Shown: piece by piece, positions 1-11,512 of the stretch
Numbering within the stretch: position 1 is the first letter of the stretch
Layout: every line of letters starts with the position of its first letter
Source: Rhynchospora pubera
Taxonomy: Eukaryota; Streptophyta; Magnoliopsida; Poales; Cyperaceae
Direction: 5' to 3'
NCBI GenBank assembly: GCA_028095005.1
Contig: CM051460.1
Coordinates: 62,039,676 to 62,103,675 of the forward strand
Length of the DNA stretch: 64,000 nt
Notes under the pieces: generated by a model
What the model saw: the letters and a program-made list of their open reading frames with translations, nothing else
Database searches by the model: none
What the model was told of the DNA's origin: nothing
Program-made: the position numbers and the translations under genes

Positions 1-1161
1 TGTAAGGTCAAAATAATTGTTGAAATCAATATGTGAAATAATTAAATACAAAGAAAGTGATGATATTAAAATGAATTTAAAATTACATTTCAGCTCAAAT
101 TATAATTCCATGTTTTAGACATTTATTTAAGATAAAAAAAACCACACAGAAACGAGTCTGACAAGTTGCCTGGTATACTGGTAAAAACCTGACAGAAAAA
201 TATGCCAAACAACATTTTAATTGGACTTAGAGCTAGTAATTTCTTCTTTAGGTTTTTATTTTAATACATGCACTTTTAAGATATCAAACAAAAACCAGAC
301 ATGGCAAATCAAGAAAAAAATCTACAGAAAATACAAGAATATTCAAGAAAGAATTTGAGAACAAAGCAATTCATTCCATTAACATTTCCATACAAACTCC
401 CAACAGTATCTCAAGAGACTACTTCCAAATCACTCCATCTTTCTACATCACACCAACAACTAATCCAATACAAGAAACAACCGACGGTAAAAAAAAAAAA
501 AGAAAGACACTATGCAACTTTTCTAAACTAAACACAGATACTAGTAATTTCTAAGGCCTCCATGGATCTATCTAAGCTCTCTCACCATGGATCCTCCTTG
601 CAGAGTGGATATTCTTGGGATTGTCGAAGCTTTAGTTTTGGTTGCTTACGTTCTGCTACTTGGTAAGCGCTTGAGTTGAACGGAGATCTGGTGTTTCTCA
701 AACCCGATGCACGATCTGAAGAGACACGAATGTGTCATTGTGGCGGAATTCAACTGGAGAGGTGCGAGAGTTACTCGAGAGAGATGAAAGAGAGATCTTA
801 GAAATGCAAACGCCAAAGAGAAAGAGGAGGAGATGTCGCCATTAGAGATCGAGGTCGAACCTTTATTGTTTCCGTATTTGGCAACTTGGTGTGGTTCAGT
901 CGGAGAGGGAGAAGGAAATTGTTAGTTTTTTTCAATCCACGGTCCACGCGAATCAATCCACAATTTGTCGATGCAATTTTTATAAATGGTCCACATGAGT
1001 TTTATGATTTGTCCATATAAGATTTATTACGTGGACTTAGACCGGACTTAGAGTCCACACCAAATACTGTCCAGTCCATTAATATCTGATCTTCTTTTGT
1101 CCAGATTGTCCATGGACTGTCCGGTCCAGTAGCAGCACTATTTAATTGGATATGTATTAGT
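1..1161. other. AT-rich flank with no supported gene
   Basis: I find no convincing coding region here. Short open frames exist around 301-531 and 572-680, but they match no family I know and are interrupted. Positions 540-920 are less AT-rich and could be the first exon or leader of a gene leaving the window to the left on the minus strand. No continuous conserved protein is visible. Confidence 0.4.
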
Positions 1162-1819
1162 TAGGGGTGCATAACGTGGAAAACGACCACGAAAGTGGTC
1201 ATTTTCGTTAACCGTTGCATTGATGCATGAAATTTTTATACTTATTGCGTTGATTGTTGCATCCGTTTAGCACATGTTGCGTTGATTGTTCCGTTGATGG
1301 GAACGATCAAAACGGTTATAACCGTCTTTGACTACCTAATTGTTTTGCATTTTATTAAGATGTAAGAAAATAAACTATTCTGCATTTTGCATGAAACAGA
1401 GATAGAGAAATGACAGGTTAGGTCACGCGGAAAAGGGGGAGGAGACACTATAATCACCTCTTGCTCTCGACGGCGATTGTACTCGGTGGTGTAGAGGCGA
1501 GAGAGATAGATGTGAATGTGTTCGGCGGAGAAATGACGGAGCGATGCTGCAGAAATCTAATTTTACTCATTTCTCCCTCGATCTCTCTGCTGAGGTCCTC
1601 TGCAATCTAACAATAAAACCATAAAAAAAATTTTAGACGAAATGCGCGAAATAAACGACCACGAAACGTACCAGTTTCACTAATCGTTCTATTCTAAGAC
1701 GAAACAATATTTCTATTTGCGTTGGTTGTTCCGTTCCTTAAACGAAACTAAAATCCTTATCCGTTATCGTTCAGTTCCGGACGAAACGAAACGAAAGAAC
1801 GGTTGAAACGGTAGCCCTA
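1162..1819. mobile_element. Non-autonomous hAT-like element, 658 bp
   Basis: The 8-bp sequence GTATTAGT occurs directly before (1154-1161) and directly after (1820-1827) this segment, as expected for a hAT target-site duplication. The left end reads TAGGGGTGC and the right end GGTAGCCCTA, so the termini are short imperfect inverted repeats of the TAGGG type common in hAT elements. The interior is rich in 'acgaaacg' and 'aacggtt' words and has no transposase, so it would depend on a transposase elsewhere. It sits just upstream of the prefoldin leader and could carry promoter sequence. Confidence 0.8.
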
Positions 1820-2627
1820 GTATTAGTATTGGGTTAAAAGTAAGAAATGTGAACTATAGGTTTGGTGACGTCACGAAGGTTCCCAAATCCGAATCGTTGC
1901 AGAATTAATAGTTGCTTTTGGTTCCTTTGGTTTTGCTTTCTGTAGCGAAGCGAGCCGACTCAAGTCCCAGCACCGATTCGATTCGATCCGATCAGATACT
2001 CCGGCGGTTCTCTTTAGATCTCCTCTCCTCTCGCTGCTCCGTCTGCTTCGCTACCTCGGCTATGGTATGCTATTGCTATTGCTGTACCCTCCTCTCCTTC
2101 TTCATCTCTTTATTTCAACAATTCCAGACCTATTTTCTACCCTTTTTTTTGCTTTGCTTGTCAAATTACCACTTCTATTCTATTCTATTCACTATTCTAC
2201 CCCCACAACACAACAACGCAGCTCAAGTTCACTTCAACAAAGCACAATTTTTTTATTTTTATTATTTAGGGTTTTTCATTTTTGTACTCCATTCCAAAAA
2301 TTATATCAAATCTGAAATTTAATATTCTTCTTTCTCATCCCACAGAGCTTGTCATTCCTTTTTTTTTCTGAGAATAAGTATATAGTACCAGTACTGTACT
2401 AATACTACTTGTACCCCCCCCCCCCCCCACCCAAAAAAAAATTATACTAATTTTTATTAGTTTAATTGCTGTTCAGTTGTAATTCATTCCATATGTTTTA
2501 CTTACTTTTAATGTACATCTCTTGAATTTTTTTTTGCAGCAATCGTTACTTAATGTTGTTTATCGAGTTAGTATAGTTAAGCCAATAAAATCAGCTTTAT
2601 TTTTAATATTCTTTGTTTGTAAAGGAA

Positions 2628-3050
2628 ATGGCAAGCAAGGACCAGATAAATGAGCAAACAATAGCAAACACATATGCTGCCATGCGATCTGAGATAAACC
2701 AGATCTACTCCAAAATCACAGAGCTTGAGATGGAGGTCAATGAGCACAACCTTGTGATTGGTGCAATTGAGCCGCTGGACCCCACAAGGAGATGCTACCG
2801 CATGGTGGGGGGCGTGTTAGTCGAGCGCACAGTCAAAGAGGTCCTTCCCGCTGTCAAGAGAAACAAAGAAGGGATTGAAGAGGTCATTGCGAGGCTCAAC
2901 GAGGCCTTGGAGAAAAAGAAGAAGGAACTCACTGAGTTTGAATTGAAGTTCAAGATTAGGATCAGGAGGGGGGAGAGGGAAGAGAGTGGAGAGGAGGCAA
3001 GCGCCAAGAAAGAAGGGGCTGCGCAAGGAGTTCTTGTGGGACCCGCATAG
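2628..3050 (+). CDS. PFD2: Prefoldin subunit 2
   Basis: 140-residue beta-type prefoldin subunit. Prefoldin is a cytosolic hexameric chaperone that holds nascent actin and tubulin and passes them to the CCT chaperonin. The protein shows the family layout: an N-terminal coiled coil (about residues 10-45, QIYSKITELEMEVNEH), the conserved hairpin with LDPTRRCYRMVGGVLVERT, and a second coiled coil (about 85-115, EKKKKELTEFELKFKIRI). The tail AQGVLVGPA resembles plant orthologues. Length is normal. I chose the ATG at 2628 because MASK begins plant orthologues. An upstream leader exon ends near 2064 in ATG directly before a GTATGC donor; spliced to an acceptor at about 2624 it would add only Met-Glu in frame. 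The gene therefore probably has one intron in or at the end of its 5' leader. Confidence 0.93.
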   Translation: MASKDQINEQTIANTYAAMRSEINQIYSKITELEMEVNEHNLVIGAIEPLDPTRRCYRMVGGVLVERTVKEVLPAVKRNKEGIEEVIARLNEALEKKKKELTEFELKFKIRIRRGEREESGEEASAKKEGAAQGVLVGPA

Positions 3051-4299
3051 TAGGATCCCAGATGTCGGTTAGATGGCCTATTTATTTGTGGTCCTTCAAG
3101 TTTTCTTATTTGGGGTGTTTTGAATATACCAGGATTTGAAAGTTTGATAGAAAGCAGTTTGGCGAATTTGAATGGTGTTTGTTGGAACTTATTTTCTGTT
3201 TTTTCACTTGCTGAGAGTTAAAAACATAATTAGAGGGTTGGATGTTTTGCTTAGTTTAGGTAAACGAGACAAGGTTTTAAAGTTAGGATTATTATATTAA
3301 ATGAAGCAATGGGTACTTTGTGCTTGGATTGTATTATCGGTTTACTATCCTTGCAATTTCTTCGTCTATTGTTTGAATGGTGCAAGTACAATCTCCAGCA
3401 CTAAAACATATAAACTCTACTGTTTAAGGAGAGATGGGAGCCTTTGGGGGCGTTTGGATGGGGTTGGAATAAGAGGGAATTGCAAATTTCCGGAATTTCA
3501 TATGCCAAATTTATTATAAACAATCCAAACTCTTCACAAAGTTACACACTTCCCAATAAATTTATGCCTAGAATTGCAAATTTTCCAAATTCCTACAACA
3601 TCCAAACGGCCCCTTTGATATGTGCAGAAATATTCTCAAGTATATAGTTTGTTCATTGTATGAATTTTTATTTTTACCATTCTAAAATTAACAAAAATCG
3701 ACTAAGACTTGGTCATTTAAATTATCATTTGATATATAATTGGAAATCCATATGCGAAAAAAAATAAATTTGAAGCAAATCTTTTTCGCGATGTGTTAGA
3801 TCTCTGCATGCACGGCACAATTTATACTTAAACATAATCACACTTTGTTTAAAGTATAGGTGCTTTCGTTTATTCGGTTCATATTTTTTTCTTTTTTTCT
3901 TTAACAAAAAGACTTGAACCATCACTGAACATTTTACTAGAAAATACTACACAACATCGATATAATTTGCAACAAAACAAATGAGACGGAAAGAGTTGAC
4001 GCTCCAATAGGATGAGGCCCAATTGATTACAAGTCCTTGAACTTGCAAACTCCTCGCAAAATTACAACACATGAAACGATACACATATCGAATCATTTCA
4101 ATTTTCCAATTTCTAGTAATTATTGCCCTCTGGTTTTATAAGTAAACCATTCAATTCAAAATTCGACCATTTTTGCTATTTATATAAGCTAAAAACTTTA
4201 TATTAAAAAAAACAAAAGAGAAGCCAAGAATGCAATATTTTATTTAAATTCACATATCAAAATATTAAAAAGGATTTCCAAGTACAATATAGAAGTAAT
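3051..4299. other. Space between PFD2 and CTP synthase; 3' ends converge
   Basis: PFD2 (plus) and CTP synthase (minus) end toward each other here. The stretch holds both 3' UTRs and a 168-bp MITE listed separately. The rest is AT-rich with no coding signal that I can defend. Confidence 0.6.
3446..3613. mobile_element. Tourist-like (PIF/Harbinger) MITE, 168 bp
   Basis: The ends are inverted repeats of the form GGGGGCGTTTGGATG, and the right end reads CATCCAAACGGCCCC. The 3-bp sequence TTT flanks both sides (3443-3445, 3614-3616). Related copies with the same GTTTGGAT ends lie at 26694, 28891 and 33817. The 26694 copy has a clean TAA duplication, the Harbinger signature, which is why I assign this family. 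There is no coding capacity. Confidence 0.65.
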
Positions 4300-7200
4300 T
4301 TATGAATGAAAACTCGTATAACCATTATTTCCATTACTAAGGTAATCTTCAAGTTGACCGGTAGCTGCCAATATTAAACCTACAAAAAAAAAAATACGAG
4401 TCTAGATTAAATTACTATGTTCTATATTGGAAATGGAATTGTGATCTTCAAGTTATTTGAGTATTTGCAGGTATTTTCTTGGTCATGACATGACCCCTCT
4501 AGCTTAAAGCAATTCAATATTCATTTCTTGTCCCAAACAAAATTAAAAATAGAATGAAAGAAATCTGTTTTTGTTTAGATTAAATATTAAATTTTTTCAA
4601 TTCAATTGAGGTTACTGAAGGCTTGATTTCTATTCCAAAGTAATTGCAATATTAATGGTCTTTTGGTGTTTATTAAGTTATATTTAGGGTAACATTTAGG
4701 GTAACAGAGAGGACAAACGGTGTCATACTAATCCGGAACTTATTAGCAAAATATTTTACATGGAAAAAATTACCCAAAAACAAAGCAGAAGGCTTTCGAG
4801 GCCTTGATTTGAACTCTGGATGGAATTGTACTCCGATATAGTAAGGGTGACCAGGTAGCTCTATAATCTGGTAGAAATATACAGAATATGTGATAATGTA
4901 CTAGTCAGGTGTGGTGTCAGTCAAACTGTAATATCATATTCCTTTTATCTGATCTGTGGAGTTCACTTTAGTTTAGTTGAGCTCACATTAGACTTTGTAA
5001 ACCAAAAATATTTTTTCTTGTTTGGAAAATGACAATCTCGTCTTTCTGGCAACATCACATAGTGATCCAAAATCACCATGTTTTTCAATCATTTAAGTTG
5101 CATATGATCAATAAAATAAATTAAATTCTAGTAACTAATAAATAAATTTAAGTTTAATGACTAATACCTCCATTCTATTTTGACTTTCGTCACATCCAAC
5201 AAACTCCAAGCCTGACTTTTCCAACTCAGAAACAAATTCAGGGTTCACCTATATTCCACCATTTCAAAAAACCAATAAACAAACTATAGATTATAACAAA
5301 TCAACAAATTCATAAGATTCCTATATATGAATAAGGGTAGTAATACCAAATTTTGATATTAACCTCGTATCTGTGACGGTGACGCTCATCCACATACTCA
5401 GGATTTCCATATCTGTAGAAGTAAAAAAAGTAAATATGATAAAAAAATTATAAGAACACTTAATTTTAAGCAAAGGCCAATACATGAAATAACACAGTAA
5501 TAAGAGTTTACTTACAACTTGGAAGTGAGAGAACCAGGACGGCGAAACAAGGTTCTTCGACAGCCAAGTCGCATTGTACTTCCCATATGTGTCTTTGAAA
5601 CCTTTAATCAAATTATGAAGTCAGCCATCAACAATATTATACTTCTCTGTCTATATTTATTTATTTATTTATTTGAACTTGTTTGTAGAGTCAAACAAGT
5701 GCAGGGTGTACAAAATAGACATAAAACATAAGAATTGCCCTCAGGCGTCAAGCTAATTTTGTTTCACTATTTAATAACAACAAATCCATCATAACTTAAT
5801 TGTATGGTTTATGAATAGATAGATAAGAATCAGGACAAGAGCAATGCCTCGGGCATAAACATTATAACACGATGTGGCGTTTTTTGATTGAACTCTTCAC
5901 TGTCTGCATCTTCCATGCCCAATACCTAATTAGAAAGGGAGAGGGAGAGAGATCAAGTAACGGTGTATACATAATTCAAGCAAACTATATTCTGACAATA
6001 AAGGTTTATAACATAGCACCATTGAGGGTTCATCTATTACAAAAAAATAATAATAATAATAAATAACAATAAAAGACTCTGAACATACCGATCTGGCTAT
6101 TTCAATAACAGATATTTGCATTCCCAAGCAAATGCCTAGATAAGGAATGTTGTTCTCTCTTGCATGTTTGGCAGCCAGAATCATTCCTGGTACACCTCGG
6201 TCACCGAATCCACCAGGTACCAATATGCACGAACAACCCTGGCATTTTGTCACTTACTTTCAATGCAGTGCAAGATGAGATTTACCAAGATAAAAAAGCA
6301 CATATTTATCAAAATTTTTACCTTGAGAGTTTTCCATGCAGCTGCATGTGTTTCTGGCGACTAATTAAAAGAGCAACAAAAAACAAAATAAAACTTAAAT
6401 ATACTGTTATAACAGTTCAGAATAAAGATACTAAAGGTAGATGGATTGATGGATAAAATACTATTTTTGCACATTCATCCTCAAGATCTGAAGCAGCAAT
6501 CCATTCAATTGATGGTCTATAGGAAAGAGCCGAGCATGCATGTAAAAGGGCCTATTTTAAATTGCAATACATAATTCCATGAGAATTTGGTAAAGAAAAC
6601 AAGAAACACATAAACATATCTGGTCAAACTTAACAACAGACATAATTCCTAAAAAACTTTGAATTGCTTCTTACCTTTACAACAGACAGATAGGAATCAG
6701 TCAACCCGGTGTATTTTCCAACCAAGGCAATTTTGACCTGAATGATTTATAAATGCAAATTAAATATTTCACCGATTATGAAATTAATAATTTAATACAA
6801 AAAGATAGGCATCAGGGGAATACTAACAGAATTTGTAAGATTGTCATAATTCTCTGCCATTTCAGCCCATGCTTTTAATTGAGGTGGTGTCGCCTTACTG
6901 TTGAAATATGAAGACAAGAAACAATGAGACATAACAGATCTCACAATAGAAACTAGGAATCAGATTGTGTTGACTTACTGTGAGATTTTTCTCTTTTTCA
7001 TATGATCATTGCCAAACAAGATTCAAATGAAACTAGGAATTCTAAATTTAAATTGTCACCATCTTTAATTATTTTTCTATTTGTAATACATATCAAAAAG
7101 GTCTAACATATCGAAAGAACAGTAGATGATAGTATAACTTGCCTGGCTAGATCCAATTGTTTGATTATAGCCTCGTGAGCATTCTGTTTCTACAACAAAA

Positions 7201-9418
7201 TGAAAGAAAAAAATAAATCAGTTATGCAGAGAAAGTAAAATCTTTAATAAAAAAAATGAGCTCGAGTGAGTGTCACCATGCACCCTAAAAAATATCATGT
7301 ATACACTGCAAAGCAAGAAATATGATGAAAATAACTTAAAAAACACTGAATTACCTTACAGACTCCTACAAGACAACTTTAGATCTTAGTATTTAACTTT
7401 ATTTTTAAAAAATGTTAATGAATGGGTGAAATTAGCACTTGATGGAGAGATATTCTTGGGTAGATGTGACACTTCAAGGTTTTGCAGGGGTATCCATGAA
7501 ATTTCTAGCACAGGTATGCATGATTTTTCTGAGGTTTCACAAGGGATCTATATGAAATATGCCAAATGATTTCATACTCACTCGAAGAAGAAGAGGAACA
7601 TGCCATATATTAGGTACATCATGGATATTCAGAATGTTAGCAACCTATAAAACAAGAAATGTTAGTACTGGGTATTGCTTTAACTATTACATAATATTTT
7701 TTCGAGTATAAATAACTTACTGGAACATGGCAAAACTCTGAAAGCTTGACCTTTACGCTATCCATCAATGGCTAAGGAGATACATACCATTGAAATAAAC
7801 ATTTGTAAATTGTAAGTTCTGGAAATAATAAGCAGAAATAATATGTTTATCACAGCAACCTGTTTCTATATTAGTATAGCTGTTTCTTTGTTTTGTCAAC
7901 ATTGTGCATTTTTCTAATTTCAGAGGTTAAGATTCAACCTGAGTACCCACTAAAAATAAATAACTAGTATATAACAGAAAAAAAAGTCAAAAGAATGTAC
8001 TTTATACCTGTGCAGATCTACAAGCTAAAAGATCAGGCGTCAAACCTAGTGCTCTCAATTCCCGCACACTATGTTGGGTTGGCTTAGTTTTCTACAAACA
8101 TAGGAAACATCGGTGATAAATCCTCAATAAAATCTACAAGAAAAGAAGAACCCCCATACACAGTATAAGTTTTGGGTGCCATACTTATCTGATCTAGACA
8201 ACAACAACAACAACTAAGCCTTTTGTCCCAAGCAAGTTGGGGTAGGCTAGAAAGAAACCCAACAAAGCATTTTTGGGTCCCAAGTAAGTTTTGGGTGCCA
8301 TACTTATCTGAACTAGACATTTAACAAAAAATCAACACAAAGCATTTTGTTTCTCTTAAGGGTATACGTGGTAAAATCAGATATATTGAGACCAATTGCA
8401 TGATTCAGTATAAAAAACATTTAGTTTGGCTATATTGGGCCTTAAGTAAACATCTTCCTGGAACCAGAATATATTAATGCTAACCCCAAGCATGGCATGC
8501 ACTGTCTAAATTTGAAATTTCTCATACGTTATAGAAAAGCCATTCCAAATATAAAACAGCTATCATTGTGAAAGTGTTTTTGAAAAGCATGGCAAAAAAA
8601 ATTACTTGCTCACCAACCACCCCAATAACTGGTACTAAGCTGACATGTATTAAGCAGAAATTCTCCTTACCTGAAGATAATTGAATGATCAATCATTAAA
8701 TGGCTCTTTTTATGCATAAACTTGCCTTCCATAGCAATTAGTTTACACACGTTCATGAAAAAAAATACTGTCTTTGTAGGTACAATGCAAGCAAATTACC
8801 AACAGAAAAGGACAGTTGGCGTAGAGCCTCAATAAATGGCATGGATTCAATGTCACCTGGATTATTGGGAATAAATTAAAAAAACTTGTTTATGGTTATA
8901 ACTCATAGAAATATATGATTAGGGCGAAGGAAGGAGAAAGCATAGCAGAGCATACCGACAGTTCCACCCAACTCTATTACACAAAGATGAGGAGGGCCTG
9001 GTTTTCCATCAACTGGAATTGAGGAAACAGACTCGATCCAATTCCTGATTGCATCAGTTATGTGTGGTACGACCTGAACAGTTTTGCCAAGATAGTCGCC
9101 CCTTCTCTCCTTTTGAATAACAGATTGGTAAATCTTGCCGGTGGTAATGTTGTTGTGGGCAGTGAGTTTGAGATCAAGAAAGCGCTCGTAGTTGCCGAGA
9201 TCCAAATCAACCTCGCCGCCATCATCAAGGACGAAAACTTCGCCATGCTCGAAGGGGGACATGGTGCCGGCGTCAGTGTTGAGATAAGGATCGATTTTAA
9301 TGGAGGTGATGCGGAGGCCGCAGGACTGGAGAAGGACGCCGATGCTGCTGGCCGTCACGCCCTTGCCCAGCCCGCTCACCACGCCGCCCGTTATCACTAC
9401 GTACTTGGGAATCACCAT
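4300..9418 (-). CDS. CTP synthase, 18 exons, complete
   Basis: Catalyses UTP + ATP + glutamine to CTP in the cytosol, the last step of pyrimidine nucleotide synthesis. Spliced product 569 residues, normal length. Exons: 9418-8956, 8856-8800, 8670-8606, 8091-8008, 7771-7721, 7644-7582, 7189-7143, 6897-6828, 6737-6675, 6551-6462, 6360-6322, 6238-6089, 5925-5848, 5601-5516, 5412-5364, 5248-5168, 4867-4774, 4379-4300; phases agree throughout. The N-terminal amidoligase domain begins MVIPKYVVITGGVVSGLGKG (P-loop) and contains GTMSPFEHGEVFVLDDGGE. The C-terminal class I glutamine amidotransferase domain carries the GICLGMQ nucleophile (Cys401) and QFHPE (His528, Glu530). Introns 7 and 13 start with GC, not GT. 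Intron 3 holds a SINE-like insertion. Which paralogue this is cannot be told without a tree. Confidence 0.95.
8165..8322 (-). mobile_element. Au-type SINE 3' segment in CTP synthase intron 3
   Basis: The segment contains AACAACAACAACAAC followed by AAGCCTTTTGTCCCAAGC and AAGTTGGGGTAGGCTAG. This is the reverse complement of the conserved 3' end of plant Au-type SINEs, with its (TTG)n tail. It is flanked by a 34-bp near-identical direct repeat beginning AGTTTTGGGTGCCATAC (about 8167-8200 and 8287-8320). That is longer than usual for a SINE target duplication, so part of it may be a separate duplication. Confidence 0.6.
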
Positions 9419-9493
9419 TCCTCTCTGGCTCTCTCTCCTCTTCAGTCTCTCTCGTCTTATTTATTTTTGGACTCGATTTTATGAATTTAATGG

Positions 9494-10894
9494 CCGAAAA
9501 ATTAAAAAATAATATTAAATTAATATGATATATTAAAAATAATATCAATATAATAATATTTTTTAAATAGTATCAAGATCGGAATCTGGGATTCCGACCG
9601 CAATTACTGAATCCCGGATTCCGATCCGATCTTAGCTAATATCGGAATCCGGCATTCCTAACAAGGGAAGAACTGGATTATTGACGTTTTGAATGATTTT
9701 AATATAATTCTATATTATAAATATTAGTTTAATATTAATAGTTGTTATATTAATTTAATATGAATGGTTTTATTTTATTTCTTTTTCAATTATGTAAAAT
9801 GTTGTTGTTCTTACTTTACCTTAATAATTAAATAATATTTTTATGTTAGCCTCTGTATATAATCAAATAATATTTAATACGACAATAATTAAAATATAAT
9901 ATTTTATTAATTTATTTAATTAAATATAAATTTTATTTATTTATTTAATTAAATTGAAATTTAATTTATTTATTTTATTAAATATAAATTTAATTAAAAA
10001 ATGAATAATTAAGTTATAAATTTTTAAGTAATTTATACTAAAATTATAAATTTTGGAAGATAATAATGAATGAACAAAAGCATATATGCGTGAGAAGGAC
10101 CGGAGACTTCACGTTTGGTAATCTAACGGCTGAAGTTATTGTCAACTGTATTAGAAATGCAGTAAAGAGAGATGTCGGTATTTCTTTACCGAGCGTGAAA
10201 TCTCTATTGGAGAAAGAATACCCGAATGTGGTGCTCACTTATAACAAGATTTGACGTGGGCGAGAAAGAGCAATCAAACATCTTTTCGGATTGTGGGAAG
10301 ATTCGTACAACAAACTCCTGAGTCTTTTATTGGCTACACAGAAGACGACACCCGAGACGCAAATCAAATGGTTATTTAAAAATTTATAATTTTAATGTAA
10401 ATTATTAAAAAATTTATAACTTAATTATTCATTTTTAATTAAATAAAAATAATTATTTATATTTTAATTAAATTTATATTTAATTAAATAAATTATTAAA
10501 TATTATATTTAATTAAAATTTTATATTTTAATTATTGCCGTATTATATATTATTTGATTATATATAAAGACTAACATAAAATATTATTTAGTTATTAAGG
10601 TAGAGTAAGAACAACAACATTTCACATAATTGAAAAAGAAATAAAATAAAACCATTCATATTAAATTAATATAACAACTATTAATATTAAACTAATATTT
10701 ATAATATAGAATTATATTAAAATCATTTAAAACGTCAAAAATGTAGTTCTGCCCTTGTTAGGAATCCCGAATTCCGATCTTAGCTAAGATCGGAATCCCA
10801 AATTCCGATTTGTGATACTATTTAAAAAATATTATTATATTGATATTATTTTTAATATATTATATTAATTTAATATTATTTTTAAATTTTTCGG
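9494..10894. mobile_element. Long-TIR MULE between the CTP synthase and SEC13 5' ends
   Basis: The two halves form a long inverted repeat. The left arm runs from CCGAAAAATT at 9494 to about 10050, and the right arm from about 10378 to AATTTTTCGG at 10894. The arms are colinear over roughly 500 bp, including the landmarks TAGTATC, TAGGAAT, GACGTTTT and the AT-rich inner part. The left arm has an extra stretch near 9595-9625 rich in GGAATCCGG-type words. The central 330 bp encode a MuDR-type transposase fragment (separate entry), which assigns the element to the Mutator superfamily. I see no 9-bp target duplication: the flanks are TTTAATGG and AAGATCCA. The exact ends are therefore approximate, or the flank has changed. 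Confidence 0.75.
10066..10389 (+). pseudogene. MuDR-type transposase fragment, one in-frame stop
   Basis: The frame opens at 10066 and stops at TGA 10252-10254, then continues in the same frame to TAA near 10389. Around the stop it reads TYNKI-stop-RGRERAIKHLFG, then LWEDSYNKLLSLLLATQ. This matches the plant MULE pattern 'SYRKAWxGKxKAIxxxFGxWEESYxxLPxWLxAL', and the stop sits near where that pattern has Trp (TGG to TGA). The remnant covers only the region ahead of the catalytic DDE domain, so it cannot be an active transposase. Family identification rests on pattern memory. Confidence 0.7.
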
Positions 10895-11029
10895 AAGATC
10901 CAACGAGAGAAGAGAGCCCAAGATGAAGATGAAGATAGAAGATTCATTCAACTGTCCTTTTTCCCTTCTATTCATTCATTCATTCTTGCTTCCCTTCCTT
11001 CTCAATCTCATCCCCCGCTGCTCTGCCTC

Positions 11030-11512
11030 CGATCTCTCTCTCTCTCTCTCTTTCAGGATTCAGGATTCAGGTATTCTCTCTCTCTCTCTCTCTCTTTCTC
11101 AACCAGAACAGATCCGATCCGATCCGATCAGATCTAAGAGAAACATTCACTCTATCGCTAGAAAATAGATCCATTGCATTGAATTTCCTCTCATTTCATT
11201 TCGTCCTAGGAGCAAGATTTATCTGTCTTGTTTGAACGAAGATCATCTTTATTCGATTCCTCCTCATCTTTTACTTTGAAAAGTAATCTTTTAAATTCTG
11301 CTGCCTGCCTGCCTGACCTCCCCCTCCCCATCTAAATTTGCCAACGCTAAGATAGCTAGGACCGCTTCAATCTCAATTTAATCTTCTTCCCCAGAAACCC
11401 CAACCCTAATTTAATTTAAGAGCTAGCTGTCCTCTCCACCATAATAAACTATTATTATTTCATTCAATCAATGTTTCTTTCTTTTGCAGAAAATTCTACA
11501 TATACTACTGCT
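11030..11512 (+). other. SEC13 leader with 5'-UTR intron and CT microsatellite
   Basis: A pyrimidine-rich leader with (CT)n tracts at 11034-11052 and 11076-11096 follows the MULE end. A donor-like AG/GTATTC lies near 11071, and a good acceptor (TTTCTTTCTTTTGCAG) ends at 11489, 24 bp before the SEC13 start codon. I infer one intron of about 420 bp in the 5' UTR. Pyrimidine tracts of this kind are common near plant transcription starts. Confidence 0.55.

Noticed and set aside
1912..2322. 136-codon open frame upstream of prefoldin 2
   Set aside because: Low-complexity Leu/Phe/Ser-rich reading through the leader exon and intron; it crosses the likely donor at 2065 and matches no family.
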